A stretch of 64,000 nucleotides of DNA from Sphagnum compactum (lineage: Eukaryota; Bryophyta; Sphagnopsida; Sphagnales). Where the stretch lies: contig OZ234500.1 in NCBI GenBank assembly GCA_965153455.1, forward strand, positions 2,046,001 to 2,110,000, written 5' to 3'. Each line of letters begins with the position of its first letter. Position 1 is the first letter of the stretch. The position numbers were made by a program, and so were the translations under genes. Below, piece by piece: positions 24,661-36,800 of the stretch. Under the pieces are notes generated by a model. That model did no database searches and had not been told where the DNA came from. It saw only the letters and a list, made by a program, of their open reading frames with translations.

Positions 24661-25699
24661 ATGAAAGGTAGCCCTATAATAATTGAAAATAGTCTAACAT
24701 AGGTACTATTATTATATTAACAAAAATCTTATCCATTTATTAAACATATTCTTTTTCAAAAGAATGATCATTGAAATGTTATAGTGATATTCAAAAAACA
24801 AATTTGTTCAAATGATTTTACATTTTCAAAAGGAAATAAATGTAATTATGTACATTATTGAAATTTTTTAAAAAGTAAATTCGAATCATTTCACTTGGAC
24901 AAAATCTCAATAATATATGAATTTTCAAATTTTATCTTTTTATAATGTTTAAAATGAAATATCTGATAAATAAAATGCAATGTAACATATTATCAGAACA
25001 AATGGGGTGGCTTGATGGTAAGGGTGTTTACTTCCATTCTAAAGGTCCAGGGATCAAATTACACAAGTGGTGTGTGTCTGGTCAACAGTGGTAAGTTGAC
25101 CGAATATTTTCCTATTTAGTTCCATAGAGTAGGTGTTTAGGTTTATTACATGGCCTACATACTTATGCTAGATTGTGACATGCGTCAATAGTTCATAGGC
25201 TGAAAATCATGAAATTATCAATAATATTCTATTAAATAATCTAAATTTAATTGATTTCCATGTTATTTAGTTAATTAACTAACAATTGAATGGTTTGGTA
25301 AATTTGTATTTCATTTGAAAGTAACTTTGTTTCACTAAATATTAGCGAACCAATTCATTATCCATAGCAATTGGTAGGGGTTCACTAGGGGTTGTACAGT
25401 TTCACCATGATAAAAATGTCCAAATTCATTCAAAATATAGTGAAATCCAGAATGAACTAGGACACATTTTAGTGTAGTGAAGGTATTGAATACAACAACA
25501 TAAAAAAAACCTATTTACCACAGTAAATTATAATAGTGAATTATGTTAACTAGTATTGAAACATGATGTTTACATAATGACCTTAAAATGAAATAACTTT
25601 AACCAAGGTGAAATTACCAAAGTGTAGTGAACTTATTTCACTTTTTAAATCCCATAGTGATGTAGGCCAGTGAATTGCACCCAATTTTTATGTTAGTGG

Positions 25700-27350
25700 G
25701 TGTATAATTCCTTTGAGAAAAATTTGATTTAATGCATTTAATAGTTTGGAATGTGTTGATTTGTGATACAAGCATGGGTGAAAACAATTTTGGTTTATTA
25801 GAAAAAGTAAATTAGTTATTATTGGAAAAACATTCATCACAAATTTCATGGGCCATAATTTGACAATAATAGTTGGGTGAAATTTGTTTTTCATAAGTTC
25901 ATATGGAATAGACATTGATGTCATTCATCTATTTCTATTGTTTGAACATTAATATAATGTGCATTGTTTAAACATGAATGTCATATGCCTATTGTATTTT
26001 AAACCATGAATGTTGTATGTCTATTCGTGTTGTTTACACACAAAAGTCGTGCATATGATTTCCATGTTAAATAATGCACAACATTTGTGTTTAAACAATA
26101 TGAACTTATGAAATACCAATTTTTTCACGGATTTGGAATGAACTCATGCCTAAAAATTTGTGATGTTGGCACAATTTGTATGAATACATTCAAAGAGAAT
26201 GAAAGTATTGAATGCCATTTTAAAGCAAATTAACAAATCAAATCCTATAAACATACAAAATGTTTTCTTCTAGTTTTTTTTATGGTATTTAAGGTGTTTA
26301 ACTTTAAAGTAAAACAAGGGTGTTGTAATCAAAAGTTGATGAAGTTCTTGTGTATTTTTTTTATTTTGAAAGTTGTCTTTTCCAATTGTTGTGAGACCTA
26401 AAATCATTTCCACAATCCCAAGATTGGATCTATAGGTAGCATCTTGATCATCATGTTAACTTATGCACTAATAACTTCTTGGAAGCCTTAAATATTGTTT
26501 AATTCCACTAACTCCTTATCATTTATCTACTTGGATCAACTGTTGTTAAACCTTATTAACACATGAAATTCTATGTCACCTAGAGTTGTCACAGATTTTA
26601 AATGTTTTCCTCACCTAAGCTATTTATGTCACTTAAATTTATTAATGTTTGTTTGACAACCAATATTATGGAAACAATTTGTGAGTGCTTTTTAGTTCTA
26701 CACTTGGGATTGAGTTAAATTTACCTATTGAAATCTACTTCCCTTTTTGCATCATGGCTAGATCTATTCAAGTTTTATAGTCTTTTGTCATTTGTTTGAG
26801 AATGTTGTTCCATTATCCATACACACTGAAATAGATGGTTTTGTGGAGATTTTTGATCATGTGCTCGTTGTGAGGTTTAGATTGCATGGTCATTCACTTT
26901 TGATAGAATGAAAGTTACACGATGAAAATGGGGTGGTTGTTGATGCCACTTTCGAACAACCACTACATTGAGTTTTGGTAGATTTTTGAAAGTTTTTACA
27001 AGGAATTACAAAGACCATGGTGAAGACATGTTGTTGCCTTCACAATTTTCATTTGGTAATGCAAGGATTGCTTAAGACGAAACAAAGAAACAACATATTA
27101 TATAAATGAAAGTTGAGCTTTTTAATTATCAACTTGTCTTTGACCTCAATGATGACACAAATGATGACGATGCGATGGTGTTTCCATGTCTAGTTCTTCT
27201 TGCAAGTCTTATAAAATGCAATGTGGGTATTATTTTAAGGTTTTCGACTCAACAGCGACCACACCAACCACATGTTTCATATCCTAGGCATCGACCAACC
27301 TTGTCAAGTTTTACATTTTAGTCTATAAATGCAAAATGTTTTCCCACCCT
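25700..27350. other. Intergenic DNA, no gene recognised
   Basis: AT-rich and free of convincing coding sequence. Words such as TTTAAACATGAATGTCAT recur at about 25,940-26,090, hinting at old short duplications. Confidence 0.4.
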
Positions 27351-27706
27351 AGTGCCATTTGATGTTTTGTCATCATCTCACAACTGCAATTATTTCTCTA
27401 CTAGTGCCATTTGAGGTTATGTCATCATCTCAATTTGCACCTATTTCTTTCTTAGTGTCATTTGATGTTTCATCATCATCTCAATCTGCACCTATTTTTC
27501 TCTAATGACATATGATCTTTAAACACCATTTCAATCTGCACTTATTTTAGTCTTAATACCATTTGATCTTTAGTCGCCATTTCAATATGTACATATTTTT
27601 ATCCCAATACCATTTGATCTTTAGTTGCCATTTCAATTTACACTTGTTTTTCTCCTAATGCCATTTGATATTTTGTCATCATTTCAATTTGCACTTGTTT
27701 ATCTTG
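27351..27706. repeat. 51-bp tandem repeat, seven copies
   Basis: Seven units start at 27,351, 27,403, 27,454, 27,504, 27,555, 27,606 and 27,657. Each carries (A/T)GCCATTTGAT, then CATCATTTCA or CGCCATTTCA, then a TGCACxTATTTxTCT tail. Spacing is 50-52 bp. The units differ by many substitutions, so the array is old. Non-coding. Confidence 0.85.
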
Positions 27707-27709
27707 CTT

Positions 27710-29990
27710 CACCTTCATTATATGTAGAATCCAACTCATAGACCCAAAGTGTCATTGATTACTTACAAAAGATGAAAAAGGTGTCGTGATGCAAAAGTGA
27801 AATCCAAGACATTGATTTTGATACTTTTAGAATTGTTCTAGTAACTTTATTGCCTTAATAGTTTGATGAAAACACTTTGTTTGAACTACCTCCCCCTTCA
27901 ATTAACCCAACCATAATAGAACAAATGCAAAGTATAGATAGGAAACATGATGACCATTCTTGGTGTGCTATGAAAACCACCAATATAAAAAATGACTATG
28001 CTTTACACTCCCAAAAGTGCATATTTTAACATTAAAATGAAATAACCCCAAAAAACTACATTAAATGTGGATTATGTAGTGATTAATGAACTAACAAAAT
28101 TCAGATGAACAAAAGGCCATACATGTTAGGGAAAAAGAACAAAAAATGATTGAGAGGGGGACTTTTGAAAATAAAGTCCAAATTTTGTCACTCAAAAGTC
28201 CATAGCTATTTGTTGCTTCAAATTTTTATTATTAAAAAAATAATTCATGTTTGTTTCTCTAACATGTATAATTTATTGAACCCCTATACAACATCTAAAG
28301 ATGAAATGATATTGAAAAGTGTATTTGAATTTTCATACATATTTGAAACCACAATCCATGGTTTCACTTCAAAAGTCCATTATTGTATGTTTGTCATATA
28401 AATTCATCATTATCTACATATTCTTATTCAAGTTGACAATCTTAATCCATAGTTTTTTTGCCACATTGATGATTTGACCATATGTTTATGGCATTTGAAT
28501 AGAGTACATTTCGCAAAAAGTCCAATGTGATGCAAAAATGAACCACCCTATCTAATAGCTACCATGTGGAGGAAATATTATAGTGCCCTCAACTATATTA
28601 TGGAAATTGGCACAAATCTTTATGTACATAAAACTTTATATGCCTTTATCTTGTGTATTTTTTCACAATCGTCAAATCGCATTGGTCAAATTAAAATGAA
28701 AAAAGATAGTTGAAATTGAGAAAGTGCAACCAAATGAATGAAAAATGACATGTTAAAGATTTTAATGTTTAAGGATTTAGGAGTAATGGAAAGGTGTGGG
28801 CATTTATTTTTGGCTAAGATCACCCAAATGCCTAAAACTTGAGAATAAGCCTTTGTGTAATGAACTTATTCCCAATAAATTTAAGTGTGATTTTGATTAT
28901 GAAATGTTCACAAAAGCAAACATATGTGTCTTTGGTGAATGATCCCCATGAACCAAGGTTTTTAAACAACATGAAATCATGAAAAGGAGAGAATGTGAGG
29001 CTAAAGTTCCACCCACAACCTATTATATATTTGAAAGGAGGATTGGATGAATTATCAACATCATTCATCTACATATAAAAACATCTTCCAAACATTTTCA
29101 TTCATCAACTATAATCCATAATATTATATCATGTATTAAACTTTTAAACTGATTATCTTTTTATGGATGAATCACTAAATTATTTGAAATTTATTTCCTA
29201 GGATCTAATCAAGTCCACAAAATTAACTTTCAATTATGCCTAACCCAAAATAATTAACTACATAATTCATGAATCCAAGTCTAGGTCCATAGTCAAAAGA
29301 TTTTCAAAGTAAGGTCCATTTGTTGTATTAGTTATTTCCTACGCTTCCCCATCCTTCTACCTAGAAGCCATATTTGTGAATGAAAGAACATAGTTTGTTT
29401 TGTTCGTCATGTTGATCTGGCAAACAACAATGCCCCTCGCCATGCTCTTGGTACCATTGGAACGCCCTTGATGAATAGGGGTGCATTGACTTGGTTTCAT
29501 AATGTTTTGGCCTATGATGAAGAAGAAATTGAATATTGAACAATTTTTTCACTGAAAATTCATTTAAATCAAAACTGAAAATAATAGGGGAATTTGGGTG
29601 TGCTTTTGGCATTGTGTGAAAAACCCTTAGTGAGTTGGATTTAATGAAGATGATTTGAAAATTTATAGACCTCAAGTGTGAGAGATATTGAATTTTAAGA
29701 AGTTTTTGTGATTGGAAAAATTACAATTAAATTTCCTCTTTTAAAAAGAAAAAATAGTTTACTAATGACTTGAAACTTGGGCCAACCACACATGCTACAC
29801 TAGTTATTATTATTTTCAACTTCTAACCCTAGTAACCCATTTTGATGTTACACACAATCTCTTCCATAGCCTGAATGAATGGATAATAAGTGAACTCCAT
29901 AAATTGATATATACATCCATACCTGGGCACATGGATACATAGGAACATGGATGATACATGTGTGGATGGCGGACATGGGCCTTGCGCCGA
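27710..29990. other. Intergenic DNA with a possible coding relic
   Basis: Mostly AT-rich with no gene. On the plus strand at about 29,403-29,543 a short frame reads ANNNAPRHALGTIGTPLMNR and then GALTWFHNVLAYDEEEIEY before a stop. It looks like the remains of a transposon-encoded protein, but it is too short to assign. Confidence 0.3.
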
Positions 29991-30421
29991 GCACAAGCTG
30001 TCAGCTCACCGCTCAGCGTGCTCCTAGGAGAGGCCGGGCAGCTTAGCCTAATCTCTGCCTCCACCGCTCGCCGCCCGCCGCCTAGGCGTTGCCTCCCACT
30101 CTGCTCTCGTCTCTCACCTCCCGCAGCTTAGCTTCGATCGTAGGGCTGTTGCTTGCCCCCCCCCCCCCCCCCTGCTCCTCCTGCCACTCCGCATCCTTGT
30201 AGGCGGCGCTGTCTCGCGGAGCAAAGTGTGAAGGATCCTAGTCCTCGAACTCTCGCGCGCGCTTGAGCTTGAATGCCTGGTGGCAAGCAGTGGGTGGGTG
30301 GGGGGAGAATCATGCGTGAGGTGGGGATGCAATATTAGTGGAGCTCTGCAAGGAAGGAGCAGGAAGGAGAAGGAGAAAAGAAGCTGGTGTCGGGGAAGGT
30401 GGGAGTCCCGGTTACGGAAGA
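29990..30421 (+). promoter_or_regulatory. GC-rich leader/promoter region of SMT2
   Basis: The base composition rises sharply from AT-rich intergenic DNA to a GC-rich tract just before the SMT2 start. It contains CTCGCCGCCCGCCGCC-type runs and a poly-C run at about 30,157-30,172. There is no ATG in the SMT2 frame between its last upstream in-frame stop and 30,422. This is likely the promoter and 5' leader; no specific core element was identified. Confidence 0.45.
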
Positions 30422-31501
30422 ATGGAAGTTGGGAGTGTGACTGGTTGGGGCATGGTGGGACTTGCAGGCGTGATAGCTGCCGGATTTTACTACGCGCTGT
30501 GCATTGCGGGTGCTGCCGAACAGAAAGGGAAGCGTGCCGTGGAGCTGGGTGGTGGGAGTCTGACAAGGGAGCAGGTTAAGTCGCACTATCATCAGTACGC
30601 GGCGTTTTTCGAGAAGCCGAAGCAGATCGAGACTCCTGGGAATGTGCCTAATCTGGTAGACACTTTCTATAACCTGGTGACGGATATTTATGAATGGGGT
30701 TGGGGACAGAGCTTCCATTTCTCGCCTGCCGTGCCTGGGAAATCGCACCGGGATGAGACGCGGTTGCACGAGGAGATGGTGGCTGATCTATTGCAGCTGA
30801 AACCAGGGCAACGGGTGGTGGACGTCGGGTGCGGAGTGGGCGGACCCATGCGTGCAATTGCGGCGCATTCGCAGTCTCATGTCACCGGAATCACCATCAA
30901 TGATTATCAGGTGGCTCGTGCGAGGAGCCATAACAAGAAGGCGGGTCTGGATCATCTCTGCGAAGTGGTGTGCGGGGACTTCATGAACATGCCGTTCGAA
31001 GACAATAGCTTCGACGGTGCCTACTCCATCGAAGCGACTTGCCATGCGCCCGTGCTACAGGACGTGTACGCCGAGGTTTTCCGTGTGTTGAAACCGGGGC
31101 ATCTGTACGTAACCTATGAGTGGGTGACGACTCCCCAGTTTAGGGCCGACAATGCGGAGCATGTGGAAATCATCCATGGCATTGAACACGGGGATGCCCT
31201 TCCGGGATTGCGGAGTTACAAGGAGGTGGGAGAGATTGCCAAAGCAGCCGGATTCGAAGTGTTGCAGGACAGAGACTTGGCATTGCCCCCAGCTCATCCC
31301 TGGTGGAAGAGACTGAAGATGGGTCGGCTGTCGTATTACCGCAACCATGTGGTGATTGCCCTTTTGTCCTTTCTAGGTATTGCACCCCAGGGCGTGGTAG
31401 ATGTGCATGAGATGTTGTTCAAGACTGCACTGCATCTAACCCGGGGAGGCGAGACTGGCATCTTCAGCCCCATGCACCTCTTAGTCTGCCGGAAGCCTTA
31501 G
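30422..31501 (+). CDS. SMT2: 24-methylenesterol C-methyltransferase (SMT2 type)
   Basis: Transfers the second methyl group from S-adenosylmethionine to the sterol side chain (24-methylenelophenol to 24-ethylidenelophenol), on the route to sitosterol-type sterols, at the ER. The single-exon frame gives 359 residues, close to the usual ~360. Visible are an N-terminal membrane segment (about 10-28), YEWGWGQSFHF at 90-100, the SAM-binding VVDVGCGVGGP at 132-142, SIEATCHAP at 202-210 and YEWVTT at 232-237. The C-terminal half includes GETGIFSPMHLLVCRKP. The N-terminus (AAEQKGKRAVELGGGS) resembles SMT2 rather than SMT1, and lack of introns also fits, since flowering-plant SMT2 genes are intronless while SMT1 is split. 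The start is the first in-frame ATG and gives family length. Its GC content is far higher than its surroundings. It looks intact and functional. Confidence 0.95.
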   Translation: MEVGSVTGWGMVGLAGVIAAGFYYALCIAGAAEQKGKRAVELGGGSLTREQVKSHYHQYAAFFEKPKQIETPGNVPNLVDTFYNLVTDIYEWGWGQSFHFSPAVPGKSHRDETRLHEEMVADLLQLKPGQRVVDVGCGVGGPMRAIAAHSQSHVTGITINDYQVARARSHNKKAGLDHLCEVVCGDFMNMPFEDNSFDGAYSIEATCHAPVLQDVYAEVFRVLKPGHLYVTYEWVTTPQFRADNAEHVEIIHGIEHGDALPGLRSYKEVGEIAKAAGFEVLQDRDLALPPAHPWWKRLKMGRLSYYRNHVVIALLSFLGIAPQGVVDVHEMLFKTALHLTRGGETGIFSPMHLLVCRKP

Positions 31502-33800
31502 AAGCATTTCTGAGTAAAAGGCTCCTAGACCACCACAGACAAGGATCTAGTAAGCTGCATATTCATATCTGGTGCCAGGCTAAGCTGTCAGAGGTTGGGG
31601 AGGAGGTGGGAGAGAGAGAGCGTGAGATAGAGATAGAGAGAGGTAGATGGCAACAATGATGGGTTGGGGATTTGTTTTCAAGGGCTATATATCATGAGAG
31701 GGTGGCAATCATTCACCTTGTGCTGGTGAGCTTACCCTAATGAGCAGAATATTTGAGGACCTGGAGCACAAAAGGACTGGAGAACTACCCCCACCTTTTC
31801 CACCTCAAGAAGAGCCAGCAAGCAGTCACAAGGTGGAAATTGCAAAATCCCAGAGAAAGAGAGACGGAACAAAAAAGTGCGGAGAGGGAGTAGAAGGTTG
31901 GGAGGCTGAGAGGTGGAAGATCCCGGGAGTACAACCTTGTGATGATTGGGTATAGTGACATATCTTCTGACAATCTTGTATATCTTGTTGGCTTGTGTGA
32001 CACATACAAGATTTTGGTATGACAATACACCTTGTGTCAGCTCTGTCTTTTTTTTTTTGGGCCAGTATATCTAGACATACATTTATCATGTAAGTTTTCC
32101 AGCCTGAAACTCTGGTTGGCTATTTTTTAGGCAAGCAAAGTTGAACATTGGGAACGATTGATTTGGAATTTGAAGTTTAAATCCATGCTCTGCATTTCAA
32201 CCTTGAGCTATCTCTATCAGTGTGCTGTTCAACTAGTTTATGACAGTTTTTATGATTTTTCAATTGGTCAATTTGGTTGCCTTACAATGTCACATAACCT
32301 TTACTATGACTAAGGAATTGTAGCTTCATTGATATTTTGTTTAGGCAGAGAGGTTTGATTGCTTTGTTGTCTACATGTGTAGTCTGTTAATTAGAATTTA
32401 CATGTTTGGTCTTCTGTACAAAGGAAATGCAAATCATGTCAAAAGTGGTCTAACATCTCAGGGAGACTACACAAGCAATCTGTCATTTCAACACAGCTTT
32501 AAGAGATATGTACCAAACAAGCCATGAGGTGAACCCTTCCTGGAACATGCTGAATGAGGTCATATAGGGGAAGACTACAATCATTTGAAGATCAAAAGTT
32601 TGTGGTATCAATAGTTTTTTTCCCTGCATATCTGATCAGCAATTTTTCTTGGCTAAAGTCCTGATTAGTCCAGCTTGTTTAGCTTAATCTTTGGGAACTT
32701 GACTTGGTCATTTGAGTCCAATTTTCTGACACTTGCCAGAGCTTTCAGAATGCAGAAAAGTTGCAGCAGCATGGATCCTCTGCTGCCACATTTTTATCTC
32801 AAGGGGTCTGCAAGGAATTCATCACATTCCTAGAGGCCGTGTAGATTGTCTTGGTGCATTGCAAGAATATTTAAGGTGCCTCCAGGTGAAGACACTCTGT
32901 CATGTTTCTGCTCAGAACGGCTGCTATTGGCTGTTGCCAAACATTCCCTAGGAGATGAGGTTTTTCTGGCCATTTCTTGAGAGCAACTGTGTATTCCAAT
33001 TGCCAAAGCTGTTGCTTCAAAAGCATTTGTAGTGAGAGAATTTGTGTGCTGTCACAGACTGTTCTGGATGACATTTGGTGCAAAAGATGTCAGATGATTG
33101 CCTCTGGTCTTGTCAGCTTGGTCAACCTCAGCCTCTGCGGGCATGTAGGCAAGACCACATTCACAGCTTGAAGACATCAAATTGTTGATTGTGTCAACCT
33201 GCTGGGCAGAGGTCTTCACAGGTGATCTTCACACTCTGATGAAATACTGGTCATGAAAGGTAGGTTCTAACTTGAAGGTCCAGGTTGAAAGCTGTTCGAA
33301 CTCTGTGATGATGTCTGGCAACTTCCTTTGGTGGTTGTAGCAGGTTGTTGAAATACTGTACAGTGGGGTACACTCACAGGTCACTCAACGAGCTGGTCTT
33401 TTGCTTCCTGTTCCTGCATGTGATACTGCAGCAACTGTTGTTAGGGCAAAAAAATGTGGGAAGATGGACCATATCTATCTGCAGGAGAGGTGATGAGATC
33501 CTGTGATGCAGAGTGGGGTGAGTAGAAGGGTTGAACTTGCCTGCTAATATCATACCCTCACATTGTACATACCTGGGCTGGTTCTTGCCTCTTGTTGTCA
33601 CAGTCCTGATCATTATTCATTTCGTCTGCCTGAGCTGCTGTCAAGATTTATCAAGTACCATGGATTTGATTAGTACCTTACTCAGGTTGGTGGGCCGGTC
33701 TCCATGAGCAACTTCACATGTGACAGCTCATGCAACAATGTTCCATGATAACTTACATTGCATGCACATGAATGTAAGACTTCATTTGGAATGGATTGAG
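31502..33800. other. 3' region of SMT2 and intergenic DNA
   Basis: A short purine repeat, (GA)n-like, lies at about 31,608-31,645 downstream of SMT2 and probably in its 3' untranslated region. No further gene is recognised. Part of 32,700-33,800 could be 3' sequence or extra exons of the minus-strand armadillo gene, but no frame there supports it. Confidence 0.4.
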
Positions 33801-33807
33801 TTTGCCT

Positions 33808-36800
33808 TTATGACATATGAAGATGAATTTTGAGCTGAACCAGACACACATTAGTAATAAAACAGCAGTGGAGCATACTTGCTGGAGACAAGCTGCCCTT
33901 TGGAGTTGCGGATGGGTCTCTTAAGCTCTTAATTTCAGCACTAGGAAATCCAACAGGCTCTTGAGCCTCTCCTATTTCTCCTTCAGTGAGCAACCCAAGC
34001 ACGAGTGCAGCACTTTCATGTAACTTAATTTGGCATGCAGCCATATCTGGAACCTGGACTACTCCACTACCTGGTGGGCTCTCCCCTTTGACTTTTGGGC
34101 TTGCTTGATCCTGTAGCAGATTGGCTAGCCTGATTATTCCTCCAGCATCTACAATCTCATGCCGACACTGGGGAAAGCATGATACCAGGTTCCCAAGTGC
34201 AGCCATTGCTGCTAAGGATCCTCCAACTCGAGTCCCTCCACTTCCTCCCTCCCCATCTGTTGCACAAATTTCCACAGGTTCTGGTCCTGCCCCTGGTCCT
34301 CCTTCCCCTGTAACATCTGTTGTCCTAGAGTTGCTATCATGTGTTACTCCAGTTTCTGCTGAGCTTGCTCCACTATCAGGTGACCCAGATGCCCCAACCA
34401 CCTTGGAAGCAGGGATGGGAGAGCCTAATAGTCTCACAAGTGGGCCTATCACACCAGCTTCAACAGCAGCTTCAGCATTGCCAGGGCAGTGTAGGACAAC
34501 TGTGGCCAATGCTGCAGCAGCAGCTTCTTGGGCAAGTGCCACCAGCCCTGGGCCTTCTCTTGTGTGTCCCTCCCCTTCAGCTGCCCATGCTAGACACCCA
34601 CCTCCCACCAGAATGTCAACAAGGCACCTCACAGCCCCTGCCTTTGCCATATGCAACTTTGCCTCCTGGTTGTTAAGGGCAAGTACTCCTAGAAGCTGTG
34701 CCATAGCAGCAAGCCCTGGAAATCACAAAAAGCCAAGCACAAGTATGTACCATGAGCACTTAACTGCAAATAGGCCTCACAATTCAATGCATCTGAAATC
34801 TGGAAACTTTTCAAATCCTAAACTCAAAATATATAAATGAAGACAACTGAGACACATGCTGTGCACATATTATGGTGTAATAGAATATGTCACTATACTG
34901 AAGAAGTGTACCTGTGAGAGAGAAGGCTGAGGCACCACCCTCACCCTTAAGAACCTGAACTAGGGATGCAATCCCACCCACCCGAATTATTTCTTCTCGG
35001 GCGTTGTCACACCCTGCCAAGCTCAACAATGCTGCAGCTGCCATCTGTAACACAGTCATGGAGAGGATGAGACACCTGATGAACAAGGAAGAACAGAATC
35101 TCCAGCATTGTGAATGGTGATAGCCCCTACATCTGCCTACTTGGAGTTGTATTTATATGACTGCTCAGTTCTCGAGTGAAAAATTACTACTGTAAGATCC
35201 AAGCTTCAAAGCAACTCCCTGTCAGCAGAGAGTGTTTCAGATTGCTAAAAATGTAAACAACCAAATGCTTGATTATGCCAGAAGGTTACATGAAGGGAAA
35301 GAGATTGTAATAGAGTGCTTGCACTACAGGCCAGTTCAGCATTGTGGTGAATCAGAAGCCCGACATACTCCTGAAAGTCTTACAACTACTTTCATAATGC
35401 GTACCTCATTCCAGCTGGCTCCAAGCTTGCCTCTACCCCCGATTGCAGCTAGCATCTTCACCAATATCGGGATGCCACCTGCTTCCACAATTTTTTCCAT
35501 GGTTTCTGTGCTTTTGTCTGCAAGTAGAATCAAGCCCATCATTGCAAACTCTTGGGTGGCTTGAGGAAAAACTGGTGCAACAATAGGCCTTGCATTTGAG
35601 AATGGATGCAGGAAGTCTGAGTGAGCTGAGGGTATCACACAATTTTCAGTGAAAGAGAGGCATCCCTGCACATTTGCACAACAAAATTGAACTTTCATTC
35701 AGTTTTCATGCCAGCAAAACTGACTTGGTGAAAAGAATCTTTGCAACAAAAGCACTGTCAGAATTAGTGCCAATATTACCTGGAGCACCCGCACTAAGAC
35801 TGGGGCAGCCCCTGCTGCAATGATGGCCTGCTTCTTCTTCTCACCAGACAGAGCTGTGTAGACCAGAATTGCTGCTGCATGTTCCCGCAGCAGATTGTAT
35901 GGCATCACGTATTGGTTGTGCATTGAGTTGGCTGGACAATGACCTGCTGAATGTAGCTGACTATCAGGGTGAGGAAACATTGCACCATATGACACAGAAT
36001 TGGGCCTACCAGAGCTCACATTTGGTTCTGTAACCTCAACATCACTTGCAAGGAGGTGCAGGAGCAGCAAGATATGGTCACTTGAAATGGCATCTAATCT
36101 CTTCTTTCTGGCACCCATGTTTGCTACTGTTGCAGCTGCAAATACTCGAGTTGCAATTGTCGGACCTTCTTGGAGAAACCTGCCCACAAATTTAGCACAA
36201 CTTCACTATGAAATCTTAACAAGACAGTGTGTACACATCTGCAGCACAAAGTTATATAATCATTCAATGGACTGGCACCTACCAGTTAAGTAACAAGTTC
36301 TTCACTTGATGTAGGGATTTTGAAGATTGAAGTTGTTGCTGTACCTCATAAGTTGTTGAACAGCTCCAAATTCCTCTATATAAATGTTCAGCTTTTCACT
36401 AGCAACCACACCTGCAAAGGCTCCGATGACAATTTCCCTGAAACCTGCTGTTGATGGACCCCTTTCTAAAAGTGTGAAAAGTGCTTGAACTCCTTCCTTT
36501 CTCATGCGAGTCATCAGTTGTTTCTCCCCAGTGCTCAATGATGCATCTACCACTGTGATGCTCGCTGTATCTGGACTCCCTGGTTGCCTGAAACCTGCTA
36601 ATGCCCTGAAAGCTGCAAGTTTGGCTTCCTCAGAACTGCCCCTCCCAAGGTCTAAAAGTGCTGTAATCATTTCAACTGCCACAACCTCAAACTTTCTAGG
36701 TTTAGGCCACTCATATTGTGCCTGGTCTCCATCTTCTGTAAGTGTGATATCTGGCTCAATACCAAGAGAGAGACCCAAAGCCCGAAGGCCGCCAACCCCT

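Larger units (their letters stand above)
20788..25698 (-). mobile_element. 4.9-kb DNA transposon with CACTA-type ends
   Basis: The left end (20,788-20,999) and the reverse complement of the right end (25,482-25,698) match over about 215 bp. Shared words include TTCACT, ATCACTATGGGA, AAAGTTATTTCA and TTATGTAAACATC. The right terminus reads CACTAACATAAAAATTGGG and the left CATTACTACAAAAG, so the ends are of the CACTA type with one change on the left. Flanking triplets (AAG on the left, GGT on the right) do not match, so no target duplication survives or the ends are slightly misplaced. Inside lie a minus-strand transposase frame (21,433-23,852) and AT-rich arrays on each side. I cannot place the transposase in a named superfamily with confidence. 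Confidence 0.8.

Noticed and set aside
20788-25698. Possible stop-codon reassignment (TAG read as Gln)
   Set aside because: Ordinary CAG codons remain in the same frame, there is also a frameshift, a TGA and a TAA, and the host genes in the window read normally with TAA/TGA/TAG as ends.
27351-27706. CRISPR-like array
   Set aside because: Units are contiguous diverged tandem copies without unique spacers, and the DNA is plant nuclear.
29361-29675. 104-residue minus-strand frame
   Set aside because: The opposite strand has a more protein-like short frame (noted in the intergenic entry), so this is probably a shadow of a transposon relic.
34121-34840. 239-residue plus-strand frame
   Set aside because: Antisense shadow of the last armadillo exon; low-complexity Pro/Ser/Ala composition mirrors the Gly/Ala-rich coding strand.
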